Below are positions 21,545 to 32,727 of a stretch of 64,000 nucleotides of DNA, piece after piece. The DNA lies in NCBI GenBank assembly GCA_035578175.1, contig JAQMRL010000003.1:24204419-24268418 (forward strand). Direction: 5' to 3'. Each line of letters starts with the position of its first letter. Position 1 is the first letter of the stretch. Both the position numbers and the translations under genes were made by a program. The DNA is from Catonia carolina (lineage: Eukaryota > Arthropoda > Insecta > Hemiptera > Achilidae). Under the pieces are notes generated by a model. That model ran no database searches. It was given only the letters and a program-made list of their open reading frames with translations, and was not told where the DNA came from.

Positions 21545-21990
21545 TTTTTTGTTATCAGTCTCTTGACTGGTTTGATGTATTTCTCCAAGGTGTTCTATCT
21601 TGCGCAAGTCGTTTCATATCTACATATCTGTAACACCCTACATCTTTTGTAATTTGCTTTATATATTCTAATCTTTGGCTCCCCCTACAATTAACTCCCT
21701 AAATATTACCCTCCATTATTGATAGCCCAATACCTGGATGTCTGAAGTTATGCCCCACTAGCCTATCCCTTCTTCTGGTAAGATGCTTCCATATACTTTT
21801 TTCATCCACTCGCCTGAGAACCTTTAAATTACTTATTTTGTCCATCCACCTAATCTTTAACATTTTCCTGTAACAACACATTTCAAAAGCTTCTATCTTC
21901 TTCTTTTCTTCAGCCCCTATCACCCACATTTCACTCCCGTATAATGCTACAATCCAAACATTGTTTTAAGGAGTTTTTTCAAAAAATAAA
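21545..21990 (-). pseudogene. RTE-B ORF2 C-terminus, 5'-truncated copy
   Basis: The minus strand reads MWVIGAEEKKKIEAFEMCC, YRKMLKIRWMDKISNLKVLR, RVDEKSIWKHLTRRRDRLVG and HPGIGLSIMEGNI. It is nearly identical to the last third of RTE-B at 62114-63077. One codon is lost at DEK(R)SIWKH and a stop follows EGNI. The 3' end lies against a T-run at 21535-21551, the poly(A) of the minus-strand element. Confidence 0.85.
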
Positions 21991-22009
21991 TAAGTAACAG
22001 AAATTATGT

Positions 22010-22155
22010 AGCTACTAGATCTCATCATGCGGTCTTGGTTTCAAATCCCATTCAGGCACGGCATATTTTCATATGTTACTAAAAATCATTTCATTCTCCA
22101 CCGTCTGCATTAGCAGTAATTGGAAAATAGTCGGACGTTAAACAAAAAAAAAATA
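22010..22155 (+). repeat. tRNA-like SINE fragment
   Basis: TAGCTACTAGATCTCATCATGC is followed by a B-box-like GGTTTCAAATCCC. A tail GTCGGACGTTAAACAAAAAA follows. The head is too degraded to assign to SINE-A. Confidence 0.45.
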
Positions 22156-22185
22156 AATAGATTAACTATGCTCCAACGTGCGCGC

Positions 22186-22206
22186 GCGCGCTCACACACA
22201 CACACA
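22186..22206. repeat. Compound (GC)n/(CA)n microsatellite
   Basis: CGCGCGCGCG runs into CACACACACA. Similar short CA runs recur at about 22280 and 22372. Confidence 0.85.
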
Positions 22207-22575
22207 ACATTTTGATAAATTCCCCATATATTACGTCTTTCGCTAGCCTTTATGCGTATATACTGTCTTAAACAATAGTACACACACACAAAACGACGTT
22301 TTGATAATTTCCTCCGCGTACGTCTCTCACCTTCATCAAACCCCCCTTCATATACTTCAACAGCAATATTTACACACACAACATTTATATTTTTATGAAA
22401 CTCTTCATTAGGGGGGGCCTTAGGGTTATCATTTTTGAAAATTTTAAATTAAATGTTGCTGTGAATTATAAATACGAATCTGCTGTCAAAATTTCATAAA
22501 AATCCATTCAGTAGTTTTGGAAATTAGCCTGCACAAAAAAAACTCGCTTTATCTTTATAATATTAGTATAAATAA

Positions 22576-23746
22576 AGAGTAAGGGTAATTATAGAATTTA
22601 CTTTTTTTAATAAAGTTTAATTATTTTGCAATCTGTTCTTAAATGTACATACTGCACAAACTTTAAGCAAAAACGATAAAAGTGCAAATTAATTATAACT
22701 TTCTTTGAATGAAAAAAAAACACTCAGTAATGTGTTTCAGAATCTTAACTCCGAACACAAGTTAATTAAACTAAACTTGAATATAAATTGTACATTATTA
22801 TTTTAAAACACGAAGTAGATGAACTTGAACAGGACTCCGACGATATGAAAATAATGAAGAATGCGCTAGATAGAAAAAAGCAGTCCCCTGTTTGATTTTT
22901 GAATGAGGTCTGGGACACGTTAAATTAATTTAATTGTTTAATTTCATACTTTGCATTCTCTAATGACTAAGAAATTAATTAGAATGTTTTGACTTTCTTT
23001 TGTCGCTAGGAAACATTTTATTTTTACAAACTAATTTACTTGATTGTATTCTTTTTACCATGAATTTGAATAGGGACCCCAACGTGTTCGTTCTTGTATG
23101 ACTTTCAGGTGGTCAACTAGGTCACTCGATCAACCGATGTTACTTAACAATTAAAAGTGACTTTCCGCAAGCTGCTGATTTGTTGGGATGATCAGTGCGA
23201 CGCTAAAATAAAAAAATAAATTGTTTAATACCCTAATTTTAATATTATTAACTACGTTCACTGAGTCCTTTAATAATCATAAGAATTTAACCTAAAATAA
23301 ATTGTCGTGTATCATTTATAAGGGATTTAAGTCAGATTGCAAAGTATGTAATTCATATCTATAAATAAAAAATATAGATTTTTTAATAAAATTATCATAA
23401 ATCGTGAATGTACAGTTACTATAAATAATATACTCGATCGTAACGTTATAAGTTAGAAGATATTAAGTAATAAATACACGAATAATTTAGGCAAAGTAAA
23501 TAAAAATAGAATTGTATGTATTTTTTTAGTCAGATTTTTCTTTCGTGTCGTATGGTAATTATCATTCACGATCGTAAAATATTTTTCTATTGATTAATAA
23601 GGAACATACATATTAAATTCTACACTGTGCAATGGTACTGGTGCGCCGTGTACCTTTTATTGTTAATTTACATACACATATCTCTGAATCTGTATTTGAG
23701 ATAATTACGTGAATCTTTTTTTAATCAAAATACATTTTTTGTACAA
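22576..23746. other. AT-rich stretch with no recognised feature
   Basis: No gene, TIR pair or tRNA-like segment was recognised. Confidence 0.5.
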
Positions 23747-23748
23747 TA

Positions 23749-24575
23749 CAGGGTGATCCACGAAGATATACAGAAACTTTGGGAGCCCATTGTACATGTA
23801 AAAATAATGAAAAAAGTTTATATAAACATGGGTCCGGAAATGCTTCGTTACCGAGTTATGGCTAGCGAAAGATTTCGCCCGGATTTCAGCTCACCAGGCG
23901 AAATTAGGTCTTCCTGAAATTCTGGTAATGTAGATTAAGGGGCGAATTAAATCTTTTACTTATGGTTTTTGACCTGATAATTGAATAAAACAGGTCCCAG
24001 AACTGTAAGTTAAATAGTTTTTGAGAAAACCAGTGTCAAATGCAAAAAATGGAGTGAAAAGAAACACATTTTTTCATCTTAGTTTTTCCGGTTTTGTACT
24101 CTTATGAATAAAAATTCATTTAATCAAACATCTATTCGCTTTCTGTGTACTTAATTTACACCGGTTTGTTCAGAATAAAATTTTCTACATGTTTTATTCA
24201 AAACTTTTAACTGTTTCTTGGTGAAATAACAAAGTTATTCTTGCCCAAATATGAAAAAATGTGTTTTTCACTCCATTTTTTGTATTTGACACTGGTTTTC
24301 TTAAAAACTATTTAACTTACAGTTCTGGGACCTGTTTTATTCAATTTATCAGATCAAAAACCATAAGAAATGATTGAATTCGCCCCTTAATCTACCTTAC
24401 CAGAATTCCAGGAAGACCTCATTTCACTTGTTGAGCTGAAATTCAGGCGAAACTTTCGCTAGCCGTAACTCAGAAACGAAGCATTTCCGGACCCATGTTT
24501 ATATAAACTTTTTTCATTATTTTTACATGTGCAGTGAGTTCCTAAAGTTTCTGCATATCTTCGTGAATCACCCTG
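23749..24575. mobile_element. MITE H, long foldback element
   Basis: TA at 23747-23748 and 24576-24577 flanks a unit whose arms (about 23749-24080 and 24243-24575) are near-perfect reverse complements around a ~160-bp loop. The ends are CAGGGTGATCCACGAAG and, inverted, CAGGGTGATTCACGAAG. It has no coding frame. The TA target and CAGGGTG ends point to a Tc1/mariner-type transposase acting in trans. The transcript would fold into a ~330-bp hairpin. Confidence 0.9.
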
Positions 24576-24577
24576 TA

Positions 24578-25084
24578 GCCTATAATAAATTTGAAATGAA
24601 TTCCTCTTATACTTGTTTACTCATATTTTTTTCAAACCAATCCTGTCTACCGAGCTGAAAAAAGTAATACATTATATTTTTTCTACCTATATCTAATACA
24701 TTCAAAAATAATTAAAAAGTTAACCCTGAAGTCATGGAATATGGACTGAAAATTTTATTTGAAATATTAAATATTGACTGAGATATGTGTACCTGAATTT
24801 GAAAAATAGAGGTTTCTGCTAATGAGCGTTAAAATTTAGTTGGTAAAATAGATGAAGATTTTGTTCAAAAGAAAAAAACAAACATCTCTAAAAAGTGAAT
24901 ATCGGCTGTAGTTTTTAGTTATAAATCATAGAATCAAGTTGGTAAACACGTAAGTTATAAATGAACTACAAAATTTACTAGAAAAATTACATATAAAATG
25001 GCAACTTCTTAAAGCAAGTTACACCTCAGAAATTAAAAATTTCGTTTTGTTGTATTGTCGAATTTTTACGATTTTACCACCAGT
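24578..25084. other. Stretch with no recognised feature
   Basis: AT-rich DNA, with nothing supportable. Confidence 0.5.
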
Positions 25085-25310
25085 TAAATGGAGGAGGGAT
25101 TTACGGATAATTTAATCAGGATACGCTTAGAACAGAATGCAGTGGTTAGAGCATGTAAACAGAATGAGGGAGAATAGGATACCTAAGCAGACACTGGGCT
25201 ACAAGCCGGAGGGCAGGAGATAACGAGGACGCTCCAGAAAGAGATGGGCAGATTTAAGAGGTTCAGAACAGGCAGAGCTGCCTAATCCTTGAAAGGCAAA
25301 AAATAAGAAG
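25085..25310 (+). pseudogene. RTE-like ORF2 C-terminus
   Basis: The plus strand reads LEQLQWLEHVNRMRENRIPK, then QTLGYKPEGRR, a stop, then RGRSRKRWADL, an ending with W-x-x-H-V-x-R-M and R-G-R-x-R-K-R-W blocks found in RTE ORF2 proteins. It is a short 5'-truncated remnant. Confidence 0.65.
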
Positions 25311-25950
25311 ATATTATAATTACTTTTATTGTAATTTTAAATAAAATTGATTACATTTTGATGTTTCTTTGTATTTAAAAAAAAACCATTTTTATGTAGT
25401 GTTGATAGATTTATCTTTTTTAGTTTTGAAAAGTTTTACAATTTTTGCTAAAACTTTCTAGATTAAACTGTGTGTGCTTTCATCATATCCTTTTTTTAAA
25501 AATTGTACAGTTATTCCCGGTTGTTACATTGTGTTGGTCATACTGCAATTTTACCTTACAAAAATATAAAATAACAAAGTGACTATGAAACTGGAATGTT
25601 TTGTGGTAAATCTCATTGTTATTTTATTTTATGATTTTCCAAAAATTGTTTCTTTTTTAGCACAAAAGAACATTTATTATCCTTTAATGTAATAATTGAA
25701 TATGTTTTATAAAAAAAGTAGGAAATACTTCATTTCTGAAAAAATGGAATGAAATATTAGATTTTTGGAAGGTTTACATTAATATCTAAGCAGAAATCTG
25801 ACATGACATTATTTTTTGGTAATTTGTCCCGGAAATAATTTTCAAAAATTTAGAGAAGAAAAGATTAAAGAATGATGCCGTGTTTTCGGGTCTTCCTGTA
25901 TTGTACTGTATTTATTATCAAATTAATTTAAACATGATTGCACAATACAA
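25311..25950. other. Stretch with no recognised feature
   Basis: AT-rich, with no supportable element. Confidence 0.5.
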
Positions 25951-25951
25951 T

Positions 25952-26678
25952 CAGTACAACCTGTTACATCCGGACCCTCTCATATCCGGACGTATCTCCT
26001 AACTAATTTTTTAATTTTGGTTGGCGAAATGGTTTAGGGCTGTAAAAGTGAAAGTTGCAGCTAGAATTTTGTGTGTTAGATTGAGTCAAATTGCAGAGCT
26101 TGTAAAACACCTGCCTTGATGTGATGAAGTCAAGAAGTGGTTAGGTGAACATGAATTCAACGAAATTACAGACAATGCATCATAGAAATTGTGAGCGATT
26201 GCGATGAGAAAATTTCTGAACCCAAACAGGATGACTACAAGCCTATAATGAGTCACTCCGAGGTATTCAAGACCAACGAATCTCTGATGAGTTATGTCCA
26301 ACATCAAGTTGAAGCAAGTGAAAGTGAATTGATTAAGAAACAAGCCATTAAAAAGATCATTGTGAGACATGATTTCCAAAAACGTGTGCTGTGAGTGAAG
26401 CAGAGGAAAATCACAAAATTTTTTAAGTATAGCATGTACTGATGCAGGCGTTCTGTAAGTAAAAATTAACGAATTTTGCTTTATGTATATTAAAGAGTAC
26501 AATGTACAGATACTTACAAATGCTAAACCAATGTATTAGTCTAAAATAACATTCAACAACAAACGAGCCCATAATTGCTGGTCCTCCAGCGATTTATAAA
26601 TTACCTTGTGATATCCTGATTTTTCCATATCCGGATCGGCTGTTCGCTATATTAGTCCGGATGTTACAGGTTGTACTG
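25952..26678 (+). mobile_element. Internally deleted Tigger/pogo-like element
   Basis: Left end CAGTACAACCTGTTACATCC and inverted right end CAGTACAACCTGTAACATCC match at 19 of 20 positions, and the match continues for GGAC. TA follows the right end; the left flank reads AT, so the duplication is imperfect. The body holds only the transposase C-terminus (next entry). Confidence 0.8.
26125..26394 (+). pseudogene. Tigger-like transposase C-terminal fragment
   Basis: One frame reads DEVKKWLGEHEFNEITDN and, after a stop and frameshift, EIVSDCDEKISEPKQDDYKP, then IMSHSEVFKTNESLMSYVQH and QVEASESELI. The acidic linker followed by I-S-H-S-E-x-x-x-x-x-E-x-x-x-x-Y-x-x-x-Q is the usual C-terminus of pogo/Tigger/jerky-type proteins. 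The DDE core and the CENP-B-like DNA-binding domain are missing. The identity is inferred from that pattern and the surrounding TIRs. Confidence 0.6.
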
Positions 26679-26679
26679 T

Positions 26680-27890
26680 AAAATGTATATAATAGATGGT
26701 ATAATACTGGTAAATAAAATAACTACCGTCCTAAACAGTGCACAACAAATTAAAAGATGATTACATTTTACCAAACACAATTTTTTTCCAAAATTTAAAA
26801 AATTAACAATATCGTATAATAATGTATGTAACTCAGGAAGCTCTTAGTTTTCCAACAGTGAAAGAAGTTTTGAAATTGGTTGGGTAATTTTCGAGATTAC
26901 CGTGTAGAAACAAACGTTACATCTTTAAAAAAATTAGCGTAGATAAACGCTGCTCCTTAGTTTATTCCTTAAAAAACTTTCGTTTCTTTGTATTGCTCTG
27001 TTTTGTTTTAAAAGTAAATCTGTTATTAAATTTTTTTGTTTACTTTTCCCTCTACTTTTATTGTTATTTTTATTTGAAAGAATACTTAACATAAAGAAAA
27101 ATATTTTACGTGTTTAAGTGTTAAATTTAGCCAAATATTTGTTCAGTACAATAGCTAAATATTTAATGAATCTTAATTAAATTATAGTAATAAATTATGG
27201 TAAATATTTATTGCTGACAAGTTTTCTTTATTTTGTAAATATTTAAAGAGGTTTGTAAGCATGAAATAAAAAAATTAACCGTCAGTTGTATTGATCCAAT
27301 ATATAAAAAAATCCTAAATATTAACCTTCTAAAGTTTATTTAAAGTTTTACACGCAAATCTCCCACTTTAATAAACAGTAAAAATATAAATAACTTGTTA
27401 CCTTATGAGAAAAATATATTACAGAATCTAAATGTATCTATATTTAGAACTGGGTTGGAATATATTTTGTTTATTGTTTCATTCATATTATCGCAGGTTT
27501 TATGAATATTTCAAATTGCTTAAATCTAAATTCGTCGTAGCAATTCTTGCGTCATGATAGACAATAATCTGTAAGGAATCTTTTTGGGTTAGGTGACGAT
27601 TTTCATGTACAGTAGCTAATGATAATTATGATCACGTTGGCTCCCCGGATTAATGGTCGTACTATCTGGAGCTCGTAATATCCGAAAATCTCCTCAGTAA
27701 TAGTGTAACCGGCAAGCTGAAACGTTGTTGTCGCAAGTATGGGAGACTGTATGAAGGTTTTGAATGGAAATTTCGATTTTATGTTTTTATTTTTTTTTCA
27801 ACAGTTTAGGTCTAGATCTACCAGATAACTATTAAGTTAGGTAAAAAAAGATTTTAATGAATAAATTAAGTTTTTATCAGGTTTACCCAG
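26680..27890. other. AT-rich stretch with no recognised feature
   Basis: No element boundaries or protein-like frames were seen. Confidence 0.45.
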
Positions 27891-27892
27891 AC

Positions 27893-28655
27893 AAATGATC
27901 ATGTCTGCAAGAACGAATATTTTTACTTTCTTATTTTTTGCCTATATGAATATATAAAAAAGAAATTATTGTTTACATGTCGATTATTCGAAATCGAGTT
28001 TTCACCGGATATACAAGTTTTCAGATCCCGTAACCCAAAAAACATGTTTTTAGCGATTGGTCTCTGTGTGTGTGAAGAAATATCTCAAGAACGGAACATT
28101 GTACAAACTTGAAACTTGAAACTTATTTTAGGTAAAACTAGAGGGCCTGACAAGAACATTTTCATTAAAATCGGTCAACCGGAAGTAGTAGTTTATTCGT
28201 GTAATTTTTCAGTTTTTTGCAGTTTTCTCAAAAACAGTTCCTACGATATTTTTTTTCATATTGCCTCATTTACTATATTTTTTATGCGTGTATTTATAAC
28301 TATATTTAGTACTCGTGTAAACTATGCTTTACACGATAGGGTAGGCTCCAGGTCTGCTGAAATTCTTGAGAAGGCTGTGCTTATATAGAAAAAAAATGTT
28401 TTTTTATATGGTGGTCTTAATTTATGCATTTTAAGGCAAAATATTTTTTTTTTTATTTATTTATTTAGAGTCGCATCAATAACTTGGTCATTACCGACTA
28501 CGGTGGATTGTATAACATTAACTTTGGGATTTGACATGTGAAAATTTCCAGATCCTCGCCGGGAATCGAACCCGGGATCTCCGCGTGGCAGGCCAATGCG
28601 CTAACCACTTCGCTACGGAGGCGGCCAGGCAAAATATTGTATGTAATGACTTTTT
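27893..28655 (+). repeat. Repeat family E, copy E1, interrupted by SINE-A
   Basis: Starts near GCCTATATGAATATATAAA and runs through CGAGTTTTCACCGGATATAC, AACATGTTTTTAGCGATTGG, a short TG run, AAGAACGGAACATTGTACAA and ATCGGTCAACCGGAAGTAGT to ATGCATTTTAAGG. It is collinear with E2 to E4. The SINE-A copy 28446-28626 splits it, and SINE-C material ends it near 28655. Confidence 0.8.
28446..28626 (-). repeat. SINE-A, intact copy with target-site duplication
   Basis: AGGCAAAATATT at 28434-28445 is repeated exactly at 28627-28638. On the minus strand the SINE starts GGCCGCCTCCGTAGCGAAG. It has A box TAGCGAAGTGGTTAGCGC, an anticodon-stem-like GGCCTGCCACGCGG similar to glycine tRNA (GCC), B box GGTTCGATTCC, a ~90-bp body with TCGGTAATGACCAA, and an (AAAT)n plus A tail. 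Its tail structure suggests mobilisation by a LINE. Confidence 0.9.
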
Positions 28656-28727
28656 ATCCAAAAATCAGCTGTTAAACACCTGACTCGGGGCAAAGATTTT
28701 ACCGCTAGATCAACCCAGTGGGTTAAA
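28656..28727 (-). repeat. SINE-C head fragment, inverted
   Basis: AAAATCAGCTGTTAAACACC to ATCAACCCAGTGGGTT is the tRNA-like head of SINE-C on the minus strand. It stands head-to-head with the plus-strand body at 28758. Confidence 0.75.
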
Positions 28728-28757
28728 TACGTAACTAATAAGCATGATAATGTGTAC

Positions 28758-29038
28758 TTGTCGGAGATGATTGTCGGAGATGATGGTTCCTGGTTCAAAT
28801 CCTAGTAAAGGCAGTTACTTTTATACGGATTTGAATACTAGACAGTGGTTACTGGTGCACTTTGATGGTTGGGGTTCAATTAACCATGTTCTCTCAGGAA
28901 TTGTCGGCCTGGGTTTGTACAAGACTACACCTCATTTACATGTCATACACATCATCATCTTCATCTCATTGGGTCACGGGGTTGCTTATTGTTCTGAATT
29001 GAACAGATTGCAACGTACACACATTAGGAATTGAAAAA
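28758..29038 (+). repeat. SINE-C body without its A-box region
   Basis: Begins in a duplicated GTCGGAGATGAT, then GGTTCCTGGTTCAAATCC (B-box region) and the complete body to the ACACATTAGGAATTGAAAAA end. Its A-box region is replaced by the inverted head at 28656-28727. Confidence 0.85.
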
Positions 29039-29039
29039 A

Positions 29040-29766
29040 AATGTGTACTTAATACACTAAACTCTTGCAGTAAATCTACCTTTTAAAACTATAGTTAGTA
29101 GACAAGACTTTTTTTCAGAAAAAAAAACTTTTTGTAGAAAAGTTGCTAGGTACTAATCTGTGAAAATTAAGCGATTCACCCATGTTATTTTATGCAAATT
29201 CCTCAACACAGCTTTTTGTAAGGAACTAATATTTAGTAATGATGTGGTTATATTTCCGAAGCTATAGAATAGAAATGTCCTGAAATTTTATAAAACCGTT
29301 GAAAAATATTGAATGAAATTTAGTGAAACGCGTATCGTTCGAGAATTTTGTATTTAAATAATGGTTTTATAAAACCACAATTCAATTTATTGAGTTTATT
29401 CAACATACGTAATATCTAGGCTACCATATTTTTTGTGAAAATGCCGAGAGCTATAATTTTTTGTTGCGATAAAAAATTGCTCAAATTGTTTTGTTACTTT
29501 GTTTTGTTTATTTGTAATTTTTATTGAAAAATAACAATCAGCTAATGTAAGGACCGTTGTAAAATTATTTACGTGTATAAAAATGTCGGTGCTGATATTG
29601 GTACAGCATCGACGATTACTTTGGGGATAATTTATTGATCATCTTTCCTTGAATATTTTCCGTGGATTGCTTAGTATGTGTCGTGAATATATCTACTGTA
29701 TGTATGGATTTGTATTTGAAATTTAATGTAAATAGAATTATAAAGATTTTTTGTCGTATCTGTGAC
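29040..29766. other. AT-rich stretch with no recognised feature
   Basis: No supportable gene or element. Confidence 0.5.
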
Positions 29767-29769
29767 ATA

Positions 29770-30320
29770 CTAAGTATCCCAAAAATCCGAGTATGGCAAA
29801 ATATTTTTAATGTAAAGAAAATTTCAAGATATTTGCATATGTGAATCTCTCTCGAATACAAAATACTATTTTATGATGAATGAATAAAAGTCCACCATCT
29901 TGGTAACTTCATTTTTTTAAATTGGAAGATAGTAATATGACAAATAATTTCAATGCGAAATTTTAAGGCCATTTGAATGGCGGAAACGGCACAACGATAT
30001 CTCATACGATTTGAAAGATATTCGGCTTTCTTTTCATTTCAATAACTCCTTATTAAAGTCATGAAATAACAAAACCGTTAGAGATATCGATGTGCGGTTT
30101 ACGCCATTCAAATTGTCTTCAAATTTTGCATTGAAATCATTTGTCATATGACAAACTTCCCATTTTAAAAAATAAAGTTACATTCAAGATGGCGGAAAAT
30201 ATTTTTTGATTCATCATAAAATAATATTTTGTATTCGAGTGAGATTTACATTTGCTTAAATCTTGAAATTTCTTCTACATTCGAAATATTTTGCCGTACT
30301 TGTACTTTTGGGACATTCAG
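29770..30320. mobile_element. MITE F, foldback element
   Basis: TA at 29768-29769 and 30321-30322 flanks arms of ~240 bp. The left arm starts CTAAGTATCCCAAAA and the inverted right arm CTGAATGTCCCAAAA. Both then read GTACGGCAAAATATTT-like sequence and ACAAAATA-TATTTTATGATG. It is non-coding and hairpin-forming. The interior has GCCATCTTGAATGTAACTTT and TCATATGACAAATGATTTCA, which define a core shared with MITE G and the fragment at 39117. Confidence 0.88.
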
Positions 30321-30322
30321 TA

Positions 30323-31690
30323 TATAATGAAATTAAGACGTTATGTTGTGCTGTTTATGACTATTTGCGACATTGAGACATTGTACGTAGTATTTTGTTC
30401 TGTATTGCGTGAATACGTTTTGTTCATGAAGATTTAATATATCCTTATAAAATTGTATTCCGTAAGTCCAGACTAGTCTTATCTCTCTTTTGTACATTCG
30501 TATTAAAAATAACTTTTAATAGGTTTTATAAACTGATATTAACTTTGATAGAATAGAACTGATACAGAGTTTTAAATTACTCAAAGAAATTGAGAACAAT
30601 TCAAGTAAAATTTAAAGAATTATAAAATAAAAATCTCTAATAAAATAGCGAATAAAAACCATAGTACAAATCAGAACAATTTCAACAGTTTAACAACTGT
30701 TCTTTTAGTACTGTAATGACTGTTAAAACTTTATACAAAATATCACAGAACCTATCATTTATTTTACATGTTTAAAGAAACTAAATTTTGGTATAATTAT
30801 TATAAACGACAACAAAATTGTATGAAGTAAAAATTTATCTGATTTTATTCACGAAAATTTCCAAGTAAAAAAAGCCAAGTTAAAAAAGTTATTATTTTCT
30901 GAAACGCAAATTAAAGTTAGTGTTTTTTTTATTGTAATGACTTAGAAGTTATTTTTGTAATTATTTGAGAAGGGGTTGAAATTGGGATGAGAGAAAACAG
31001 ACGGGTTTATATTTGTTGAAAATCTTATTTCTAATAGCTTAGCAGACAGTATATTTTGGGTTGTTTTAGTTAATTACTTCTCTATATAGTTAAACTCATT
31101 TGGTGAACTAGAACAACAAACTGAACGAGTCGTATAAGATTTAGTAATCAGATATGAATTGGAAGGCGGGATTTTCTGTTGTAACAATTGTGTTCTATGT
31201 TATTGTGTTATATTTTAATACATAAGGGGTGAGTTTTCACAATATCAGTAGAATACCGCATAATGAGTTGAGTTGCGGTGTTAATGCAATGCAAGTGTAG
31301 CTAGAGAGAGCGAGAGAAAGTGAATTTTTGTTGGGAGGAGAAGGAGAGACCTTCATGTAAAGCGACCTTCACCTTCTTCACACGATAACGATAAATGTTT
31401 CTCCCTACTCTCACACCATCCCTCTTAACATTTTCGTCTACACTCTTTAGTCAATTGTATACCGTCTCCATTTTACCCGTTATCACTAACCCACCCTAAC
31501 AATTTAGATTTCCATGTTACGGAGTATTGTAACTTAACTTGTATTCAGATTTCACGCTAACTTTATTCCTATACCTTAATTAACTTTTCCACAATCTTCA
31601 ATTTGCTCTTTTGGGCAAAAATCTTTAAAATAAGTAGTACATTAAATATTATCCGGAATTTAAAAATACACGGTACGCAATCATTTTTAT
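30323..31690. other. AT-rich stretch with no recognised feature
   Basis: A purine-rich GAGAGAGCGAGAGAAAGTG block occurs near 31300. Nothing else is supportable. Confidence 0.45.
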
Positions 31691-31861
31691 TTTTAATCCC
31701 TAGTATGTACGTTGCAATCTGTTCAATTCAGAACAATAAGCAACCACATGACTAAAAAAGAGGTTGATGTGTATGATGCGTAAATGAAGTCATGTACAGA
31801 CCCAGACAAACCATTCCTGAGATAGTATGATGGTAATTTGAACCCCAACCATCGAAATATA

Positions 31862-32593
31862 GATAGGCTCACATAACAACCGGGATGTGCAACGACATAA
31901 CTTTAGTATACTGCCATGAACAAAAACATTTATCGCAACTCGATGTACCCTTCCGTACACCGCTCTTCGTCCTTCTCCGCGCTCTCTCGCTCATTTTTTT
32001 CATGCGTAAATATTAATTTTTACATGCGCAAGTATGTTAAACTCATCTTTTCTTTTGTTATTGTTATACATTTTTTGTTTTGTTTGATAAAATTATATTT
32101 TTGCTGTTTTTATTTTATAATTCATATACATTTTTTGCCTAATACATATACAGGTACAATTATATTTTTACAGTTATTATTAATTTTATTTTCTAAAAAA
32201 AGAGAAGGACGGGAGTTGTAGGATTATTAATCTAATTAATAAGAAAGTAAACTAAATAAATATATTAAATATACCTAAATAAATAAATTAATTAATCAAC
32301 TAAATTTGTAAGAAAACATAAGCTTTAATTTAACTGAAATTATAAAAAAATAACTACTATCGGTACAAGAATCTAAACGGCAGAAGAGAAAGAGGGAGAC
32401 CCAAATACAACGATCAACAGCTAGGATAGCACTAACAAGACAGTGACGACCACAATGGAAGGCGGAATGTGTTAATAGCGGGGCAGAGACAATGTTTTTA
32501 GGAACGCACGAACTGCAATCATAAAGTACCTCTACTCCTTGCTTTCCCATTGTTAGTAACGGTCATTCAGCCCGGTTGTTACACGGGCGTAGC
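31862..32593. mobile_element. Unclassified DNA element with TATA target duplication
   Basis: TATA at 31858-31861 and 32594-32597 flanks ends GATAGGCTCACATAACAACC and, inverted, GCTACGCCCGTGTAACAACC. Both continue GGG, and 17 of 23 positions match. The last 11, TAACAACCGGG, are identical. The 732 bp contain a C/T-rich stretch and no recognisable transposase. A chance open frame at 31916-32221 is low-complexity. The 4-bp target is unlike mariner, piggyBac or hAT. Confidence 0.75.
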
Positions 32594-32727
32594 TATACAC
32601 CGCTAACCACTGCCTAGTATTCAAATCCGTATAAACGTTTACTAAAATTTGAACCAGGAACCTTCGTCTCCAAAAATCAGCTGTTAAATAGCTGAGTCAC
32701 GGCGGCGATGATGACTTTATCTCTATA

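Larger units (their letters stand above)
21483..22575. repeat. Dispersed repeat with GCGGCTTCGC start and TATAATATTAGTA end, interrupted
   Basis: ACTAGCATGCCCTGCGCGGC at 21483 and CTTTATAATATTAGTATA near 22573 resemble, from memory, the two ends of a repeat type widespread in arthropods. An RTE-B remnant, a tRNA-like segment and simple CA/GC repeats occupy the middle. The true extent and class are uncertain. Confidence 0.35.

Noticed and set aside
26191..26394. Possible small host gene
   Set aside because: It lies between Tigger-type inverted ends and its peptide matches the C-terminal pattern of those transposases.
28545..28626. Possible functional glycine tRNA gene
   Set aside because: The anticodon-stem region resembles tRNA-Gly, but the acceptor arms do not pair, a SINE body and tail follow, and a target duplication flanks the whole unit.
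29616..29861. Paired open frames on both strands
   Set aside because: They overlap the arm of foldback MITE F and reflect AT-rich composition.
31916..32221. 101-codon plus-strand open frame
   Set aside because: Its peptide is low-complexity Phe/Leu/Ser sequence inside the TIR-bounded element 31862-32593. It matches no transposase pattern.
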